A stretch of DNA of 39,784 nucleotides from contig JAEUHK010000045.1 in NCBI GenBank assembly GCA_016795465.1, positions 1 to 39,784 of the forward strand. Reading direction: 5' to 3'. The notes below the pieces were generated by a model. That model saw nothing but the letters and a program-made list of their open reading frames with translations, did no database searches and was not told the origin of the DNA. The DNA is from Verrucomicrobiaceae bacterium (lineage in GTDB: Bacteria; Verrucomicrobiota; Verrucomicrobiia; Verrucomicrobiales; Verrucomicrobiaceae). The translations under genes and the position numbers were made by a program. Below are positions 35,190-39,784 of this stretch, one piece after another; position 1 is the stretch's first letter, and each line of letters begins with the position of its first letter.

Positions 35190-36644
35190 TCAGGGTTTCA
35201 GCGGAAACTGAGCCCGCAAGAGCTTCTCAGCCTCTTCAAAGGCCGTTTGGTCCGGTGGATGGGAGATGACGTTTTCGAGTTCTGGCTGGTCGGAGCTGTG
35301 GTCGTAGAGCTCGCGTGCCTCGACGGCGCCGGTTTTCCAGTTTCGCCACTCCGTGTAACGCCAGCGGGCGGTGCGGATGCTGTAGCCCATGTGCGAGGGC
35401 TGCTTGTCCGGGGTGCGATCGGGATAGGGCGGTCGCGGATGCTGGGTGAAGGCGGCCGGTTTGACGGTGGCGGCCGGGTTTTCGAGAACGGGCACGAGGT
35501 TGGAGCCTTCCAGCCCCGGAGCTGCGGGGAGGCCGCAGAGAGCGTTCAGCGTGGGGAAGATGTCGAGCATCTCGACAAGAGCCTGGGTCTGCACGCCACG
35601 CTGTTTCGCCTGCGGCGGGGCGATGATGAACGGCACGCGGGCGTCGAGCTCGAAATTGCTCGTTTTGGCCCACAGGCCATGCTCGCCGAGGTGGTAACCG
35701 TGATCGCCCCAGAAGACGATGATGGTGTTTTCGAGCATGCCCTGCTCTTTCATGGCCGCGATGACCTTGCCGACCTGCGCGTCCATGTAGCTGATGCCGG
35801 CAAAGTAGCCGTGACGCATCTCGGCGACCTGCTCGGGTGTGGGTGACTTCTGCTTGTCCACTGGGCCAAGGATCTCCGTGCTGGCGTGGAACGCGATCTC
35901 TGGGGCGTCAGCTGGCCTCGCGGGGTTCAAAGCGGGGATTTTGGCGCGGTCATAAAGGTCCCAATACTTTTTGGGAGCATTGAACGGGGCGTGCGGCTTC
36001 CAAAAGCCGAGCGCCAGGAAGAAGGGACCTCTCTTTTTGAGCTCGGGCAGGATGCGCACGGCTTCGGCAGCCACTCGGCCGTCGTAGTAAGCCTCATCCG
36101 GCACGTCGTAGCACTCGCACATGCCGACCGAGCCATATTTGCGCAGGCCCTCGCAGTATTTCGCATGATTCTCCGGCAGCGGCCCTGTGACCTGCGGTGT
36201 GTCGTCGCCATGGTTGGCGTAGTGCAAGAACTCCGGGGCGGACCAGGAGCGAGGATCGCCTTTTTCCTTCGTGTGCCAGTTGTGGAAGAGCTTGCCCGTG
36301 CAGCGGGTGGCGTAGCCGTGCTCTTTGAACCAAAGCGGCAGCGTCATCACATCGGGCTTCAGCTCGCGAAAGTGGGTGCCGTTGGTGTAAAGCCCGAGCG
36401 TGCCCGGACGGAGGCCGGTGAGCATGCTGGAGCGGGAGGGATTGCACACCGCCTGCTGGCAGTAGGCGCGGGTGAAGGTGGTCCCGCGGGCAGCGAGGGC
36501 GTCAAGATTCGGTGTGATAGCCGTGGAACCGTAGCAGCCGAGCTCCGGACGAAGGTCATCGGCGGTGATGAGCAGCACATTCGGCGGCTGGGCGGCGGCC
36601 AGACCTGAAACGGCCGCGAAGAAGCTGTAAAACAGGCGTTTCAT
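35190..36644 (-). CDS. Exported sulfatase, iduronate-2-sulfatase type
   Basis: This 484-residue arylsulfatase-superfamily hydrolase has a signal peptide (LFYSFFAAVSGLAAAQ). Metal-binding Asp residues lie in NVLLITADDLRPE (29-30). The formylglycine signature is CNPSRSSMLTG, with Cys67 the residue converted by the formylglycine-generating enzyme. FWGDHGYHLGEHGLWAKTSN supplies further metal and substrate residues and is typical of the iduronate-2-sulfatase group. It is likely periplasmic, removing sulfate from polysaccharides, a common verrucomicrobial trait. The start overlaps the upstream small gene as ATGA. The real substrate is not inferable. Confidence 0.95.
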   Translation of the reverse strand: MKRLFYSFFAAVSGLAAAQPPNVLLITADDLRPELGCYGSTAITPNLDALAARGTTFTRAYCQQAVCNPSRSSMLTGLRPGTLGLYTNGTHFRELKPDVMTLPLWFKEHGYATRCTGKLFHNWHTKEKGDPRSWSAPEFLHYANHGDDTPQVTGPLPENHAKYCEGLRKYGSVGMCECYDVPDEAYYDGRVAAEAVRILPELKKRGPFFLALGFWKPHAPFNAPKKYWDLYDRAKIPALNPARPADAPEIAFHASTEILGPVDKQKSPTPEQVAEMRHGYFAGISYMDAQVGKVIAAMKEQGMLENTIIVFWGDHGYHLGEHGLWAKTSNFELDARVPFIIAPPQAKQRGVQTQALVEMLDIFPTLNALCGLPAAPGLEGSNLVPVLENPAATVKPAAFTQHPRPPYPDRTPDKQPSHMGYSIRTARWRYTEWRNWKTGAVEARELYDHSSDQPELENVISHPPDQTAFEEAEKLLRAQFPLKP

Positions 36645-36850
36645 GAGATCGACGAGGCCAGATGATTGCGGATTTGGTTCCTCATATGCCGCCAGGCCGT
36701 GCGGTGATTCGTGGCCCAGTCACTGAGAGCCTTTTCGAAGCCCACATCCACGCCCTCACTCTCGCTGAGGTGCCATTTATGGCGCTCGATTTCATCGAGC
36801 TCAGCAAGGAACTCGGCGTAGGGATTGGTGGTGTTCGTGGAGGCAGCCAT
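36641..36850 (-). CDS. Small conserved-looking protein, unknown
   Basis: This is a 69-residue soluble protein from ATG 36850; an upstream ATG at 36877 adds nine residues and has a slightly better AGAAG before it. NPYAEFLAELDEIERHKWHL is followed by VGFEKALSDWATNHRTAWR, a helical, Trp- and Glu-rich pattern that I associate with short orphans of planctomycetes and verrucomicrobia. No function is known to me. It is translationally coupled to the sulfatase gene by a 4-bp overlap. The open frame reaches 36964, but the added N-terminus is not protein-like. Confidence 0.7.
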   Translation of the reverse strand: MAASTNTTNPYAEFLAELDEIERHKWHLSESEGVDVGFEKALSDWATNHRTAWRHMRNQIRNHLASSIS

Positions 36851-36985
36851 GCGGGCGGTGAAAAACGTCCTGCTCATCGTCTTCTGGCACAGAAACGCAC
36901 GGGCTGTTTTTGCGCTGAAAGAGGAAAAAGGGAATGACAAGGCGGGGGCACCTCCTATAATCACCTGCTCATCGCCTTGAACAAA

Positions 36986-37060
36986 GCCGAAGTAGCTCAG
37001 CGGTAGAGCAGCGCATTCGTAATGCGCGGGTCGCGGGTTCGATTCCCGCCTTCGGCTCCA
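36986..37060 (+). tRNA. tRNA-Thr (anticodon CGT)
   Basis: This is a complete cloverleaf. The acceptor GCCGAAG pairs with CTTCGGC. The D stem is GCTC/GAGC. The anticodon stem GCGCA/TGCGC has loop TTCGTAA (anticodon CGT, reading ACG). The variable loop is GGGTC, the T stem GCGGG/CCCGC has loop TTCGATT, the discriminator is T and CCA is encoded. The 5' half closely matches known bacterial tRNA-Thr(CGU). Confidence 0.97.
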
Positions 37061-37083
37061 GTTCGAGCCCCATTTTCATCCTC

Positions 37084-38169
37084 ATGTCCCAACCTAGCCA
37101 AGCTGAGAATGAATCGCCCCGTCGCAGCCGGTTTCGGCGGCGCGAGACGGTCATCAATACACTGGCATGTGTGCTTGGGTGCCTGGCACTGGTGATCATG
37201 ATCGCCACCGTCTTCCGGGTGGCTACAGCCAAGCTTTGGGAGTCCACCCAGATCAATCCCGATTATGTGGACTCGGTTTATGAGGATGTGCAGGGACGTG
37301 GATGGTCCGGCAACATCAAGGAAAACAAGGCACTCATCGCCTCGGCTGACGATGTGAAACACGATGGCGCACGTCCTTCCACCAAGGATGTCCAGAAAAT
37401 CGCCGAAAAGGTCGCCCGCGAGCTGAATCCCCCCAAGACAACGGTTGAAGCGCCCCCCGCCGGTCTCGCACCGGCTGCCGTTTCCAACGTCAACGGCATT
37501 CAAAACATCGAGAGCAAGCGCTTGGAGATCGAATCCGTCATCCGCGGCTTTTTTGAAGCCAATACGATCGACCTGAAACTCGTGTTTGCCCGTGATTCGA
37601 TGCGTGTGCGCCCGCTGATGGAGAATTTCTACCGCTCCCATCCGCTGACCCCACCCCGCTGGAAAAACCTCGGCTGGCTGATGAGCGTGGACGAGAAGGG
37701 CTATCGCTTCGGGTATGCCCAGGCCGTTTTCGAGGATGCTGAACCCATCAGCGTTGTGTTTGAAGAGACCGCAGACAACAAATACCGGGTGGACTGGGAA
37801 AGTTCCGTCAGTTACGGCGAGCTCGAATGGAAGGAATTCCTGAAAGTGCGTCCCGCCGAACCCACCCTGCTGCGAGTCATCGCCTCCAAACCGGCCCTCG
37901 CCCCAGCTGGCGAAACGCCCCAAGGAACCGAGGTTATCGAAATCAAGCACCCGGCCCAGGAAGGTAGTGTGCTGGCCTTTTTTGACCGCAACGACCCCAA
38001 ATTCCAGCCCTTGATCGACCAATTGCAGAGCGGAAACTGGAAGGATGTGCCGTTGACGCTGCGTCTTTGTTTCCCCGGCACATCCAGCACCGGCGGAAGC
38101 ACCATGGGGGCGAAAATCGCCAACATCGAAGGCAAAGGCTGGCTTATCTTGCAAGGAAACAGGAGCTAA
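37084..38169 (+). CDS. Membrane-anchored protein of unknown function
   Basis: This 361-residue protein has a short basic cytoplasmic head (PRRSRFRRRE) and one span (TLACVLGCLALVIMIATVF, about 24-42). A large extracytoplasmic domain follows. A linker (PPKTTVEAPPAGLAPAA) precedes a folded part starting IESKRLEIESVIRGFFEANT, with SVDEKGYRFGYAQAVFEDAE and VDWESSVSYGELEWKEFLKV. The latter resembles NTF2/SnoaL-like alpha+beta domains in secondary-structure pattern, but this is only an impression. No catalytic motif is seen. The stop is 3 bp before the PHP gene start, so the two are probably co-transcribed. Confidence 0.75.
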   Translation: MSQPSQAENESPRRSRFRRRETVINTLACVLGCLALVIMIATVFRVATAKLWESTQINPDYVDSVYEDVQGRGWSGNIKENKALIASADDVKHDGARPSTKDVQKIAEKVARELNPPKTTVEAPPAGLAPAAVSNVNGIQNIESKRLEIESVIRGFFEANTIDLKLVFARDSMRVRPLMENFYRSHPLTPPRWKNLGWLMSVDEKGYRFGYAQAVFEDAEPISVVFEETADNKYRVDWESSVSYGELEWKEFLKVRPAEPTLLRVIASKPALAPAGETPQGTEVIEIKHPAQEGSVLAFFDRNDPKFQPLIDQLQSGNWKDVPLTLRLCFPGTSSTGGSTMGAKIANIEGKGWLILQGNRS

Positions 38170-38172
38170 ACC

Positions 38173-39561
38173 GTGAGCAAAAAGAAAACTCCCCCAAAAA
38201 AGGCCGCCCCATCTAAAAGCAGCGCCAAAGCCAAGAACGTGGCCAAAAAGCCTGTGAAAGCCGCTTCCAAGCCTGCTTCGAAAAAGCCTCAGCCCCCAAA
38301 GGCGGCACCCAAGCCGGTCAAAAAGCCCGCTCCAAAACCTGTCAAAAAGGCAGCCAAGCCAGCTCCCAAAGCCGCCAAGAAACCTGTTCAAGCCAAAAAG
38401 GCTCCTGCGCCGGTGAAGAAGGCCGCGGTGCCCCCCGCAAAGAAAGTCGCCCCGACCGCCGCCAAAGCACCTGCTCCAGCGAAGAAGGCAGTGAAGCCCG
38501 CCCCGCAACCCGCGGCCAAGCCTCTTCCAAAACCCGCTCCAACTCCAACTCCCGCAGCGAAGGCCCCAGCGCCGAAGCCCGCGGTCGCGGCTGCAGTTCC
38601 GGCCCCCCAGCCTGCCCCGGCTCCAGTGGTCGAGGCTCCCGCTCCGGCCCCTGCGCCTCCACCGAAGCCGGAACCGGTCAAAAGCGCCGCGAAATCTAGT
38701 GCACCAGCCCCCGGCCCGACCAAGTCCGGTGCCTTGTTTTACGATTCCCACATGCACACCCCGCTGTGCAAACACGCTTGGGGCGAGCCCGAAGAATACG
38801 CTCAGCAGGCCATCAAGGCCGGCTTGAAGGGCATCATCTTCACCTGCCACGCACCGATGCCGAACGGCTTCTGGCCGACCGTGCGCATGTCTGAAAGCGA
38901 GTTCGACACCTACGTGGCTCTCGTCCAGCGGGCGGCCGCAGCCTACAAGGGCAAATTACACGTCTGCCTTGGCATCGAAAGTGAGTGGTTCCCCGGTTAC
39001 GAGGACTACATCCGCCAATTGCACGAGCGGGTAGAATTCGATTACGTCCTCGGCGCCGTCCACTGGCAGGCCAAGGAATACCTCGCCAAGTTCGAGAGCG
39101 GCACCATCGAGAACTTCCGCCGCATCTACTTCGATCACCTTGCCAAGTCCGCCGAGACAGGCCTTTACGACTGCCTGGCGCATCCGGACCTCGTGAAGAA
39201 CTACCATCCGGACTCTTGGTGCTTCGCCATCATCAAAAACAGTGTCGCCACCTGCCTCGACCGCATCGCCGCCACCGGCGTGGCGATGGAACTGAACACC
39301 TCCGGCCTCAACAAGAGCTACTCGGAGATGAATCCTGGCAATGAAATGCTCCGCATGATGGCCGAGCGAAAGATTCCTATCGTCGTCGGCAGCGATGCCC
39401 ACCGTGCCCAGCGAGTCGGCGAGCACTTCGTTACCGCGCTCAACAACCTCACCGAGGCCGGTTACGAGCACGTCAGCTACTTCCAGAAGCGCCAGCGCAT
39501 CGATTTGAAGATCAGCGACGTCCTCGCCAGCCTCAAAAAAGCCGCCGATCACAACGCCTGA
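38173..39561 (+). CDS. PHP-domain phosphatase (HisK-like) with histone-H1-like tail
   Basis: This 462-residue protein starts at GTG 38173, with AGGAG 7 bases upstream. Residues 1-186 are almost only Lys, Ala and Pro (AKKPVKAASKPASKKPQPPK), like eukaryotic H1 and bacterial histone-H1-like tails. From about 188 comes a PHP domain: DSHMHTPLCKH (His193, His195), FTCHAPMP, CLGIESEW, GAVHW, LAHPDLVK and GSDAHRAQ. These are the metal-binding motifs of histidinol-phosphatase-type PHP enzymes. There is no upstream ATG that would exclude the tail, and the GTG has the only good ribosome site. Histidinol phosphate is the family's usual substrate; the tail suggests nucleic-acid association (inference). 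Confidence 0.92.
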   Translation: MSKKKTPPKKAAPSKSSAKAKNVAKKPVKAASKPASKKPQPPKAAPKPVKKPAPKPVKKAAKPAPKAAKKPVQAKKAPAPVKKAAVPPAKKVAPTAAKAPAPAKKAVKPAPQPAAKPLPKPAPTPTPAAKAPAPKPAVAAAVPAPQPAPAPVVEAPAPAPAPPPKPEPVKSAAKSSAPAPGPTKSGALFYDSHMHTPLCKHAWGEPEEYAQQAIKAGLKGIIFTCHAPMPNGFWPTVRMSESEFDTYVALVQRAAAAYKGKLHVCLGIESEWFPGYEDYIRQLHERVEFDYVLGAVHWQAKEYLAKFESGTIENFRRIYFDHLAKSAETGLYDCLAHPDLVKNYHPDSWCFAIIKNSVATCLDRIAATGVAMELNTSGLNKSYSEMNPGNEMLRMMAERKIPIVVGSDAHRAQRVGEHFVTALNNLTEAGYEHVSYFQKRQRIDLKISDVLASLKKAADHNA

Positions 39562-39564
39562 TTC

Positions 39565-39649
39565 GTTTCAAGTTCCAGGTTTCAGGTCTCAAGCCGCACG
39601 CTTCGAGCCTGTGTCCCGAACTTGAAACGTGAAACCTGAAACTTGGAAC
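39565..39649. repeat. Inverted pair of heptamer arrays, CTTGAAA type
   Basis: The left arm (39565-39593) has units GTTTCAA, GTTCCAG, GTTTCAG, GTCTCAA. The right arm (39621-39649) has units CTTGAAA, CGTGAAA, CCTGAAA, CTTGGAA. The two 29-base arms match as inverted repeats at 25 of 29 positions around a 27-bp spacer. The element fills the gap between the PHP gene and ispF. Confidence 0.88.
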
Positions 39650-39656
39650 TACCCGA

Positions 39657-39784
39657 ATGCGAGTCGGAATCGGTTACGACGTTCACCCCTTCCAGGAAGG
39701 CCGCCCGCTCGTGCTTGGCGGGGTCACCATCCCGCACACCCGCGGCCTGAAAGGCCACAGCGATGCGGATGTGCTTTGCCACGC
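39657..39784 (+). CDS. ispF: 2-C-methyl-D-erythritol 2,4-cyclodiphosphate synthase (5' end only)
   Basis: The first 42 codons are present before the window ends. [12 protein letters not shown] contains the IspF metal-binding Asp-Val-His. [20 protein letters not shown] continues the conserved core with the second histidine (GHSDADV). IspF forms the cyclic diphosphate in the MEP isoprenoid pathway. ATG 39657 is 7 bp after the heptamer array, so that array occupies the ribosome-site region. Confidence 0.95.
   Translation, partial: MRVGIGYDVHPFQEGRPLVLGGVTIPHTRGLKGHSDADVLCH

Noticed and set aside
36986..38850. 617-codon minus-strand open frame over the tRNA and two plus-strand genes
   Set aside because: It crosses a tRNA gene and is the antisense of the Lys/Ala/Pro tail, giving a Gly/Leu/Arg-rich chance frame.

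Overview
The window looks like a chromosomal piece of a GC-rich, Gram-negative member of the Verrucomicrobiota (or a close PVC relative). The pointers are an iduronate-type sulfatase, a large secreted protein ending in a DxDGDG segment, a 69-residue conserved orphan, a tripartite RND efflux system (so an outer membrane), and the abundance of short palindromic and heptameric repeats. This placement is inference; no rRNA is present.

Layout. 1-3.6 kb (minus): 3'-truncated hsdS1, hsdM1, a vapBC pair and a small GIY-YIG protein, followed by an 800-bp repeat-bearing gap. 4.4-5.1 kb (plus): PAP2-like membrane phosphatase. 5.1-12.9 kb (minus): response regulator, sensor kinase, RND pump, membrane fusion protein and outer-membrane channel, in one probable transcription unit. 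13.4-23.4 kb (minus): a second type I restriction-modification operon, hsdM2-hsdS2-OLD-type ATPase/TOPRIM nuclease-hsdR, with every junction overlapping, followed 30 bp later by three small accessory genes including an excisionase-like helix-turn-helix protein. 23.8-26.7 kb (plus): a cassette of an HTH protein, a protein of 17 uninterrupted heptapeptide repeats, a 237-residue unknown and a collagen-like protein, sitting among repeats. 27.2-33.9 kb (minus): SWIM/SNF2 helicase and a 1198-residue secreted protein. 34.0-39.8 kb: orphan ParA, small membrane protein, sulfatase, conserved orphan, tRNA-Thr(CGT), membrane-anchored unknown, PHP phosphatase with a histone-H1-like tail, and the 5' end of ispF.

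The most unusual signal is in the repeats. Three intergenic loci are inverted pairs of 7-bp tandem arrays (AAGAACC type at 23556-23756 and 26116-26210; CTTGAAA type at 39565-39649). A single array of the CTTGAAA-like type lies in frame inside hsdM1. Separate palindromic elements (for example a 20-bp sequence shared exactly by hsdM1 and hsdR in opposite orientation) also lie in frame inside hsdM1, hsdS2 and hsdR, and a different palindrome occupies the same loop of hsdM2. The restriction genes have apparently absorbed mobile-looking short repeats into variable loops without losing frame.

The two hsdM/hsdS pairs are close paralogs. They share an exact 140-bp stretch in hsdS that could allow recombination of specificity domains. 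The OLD-type gene has a lower GC content than hsdR in the stretches sampled, which fits separate acquisition.
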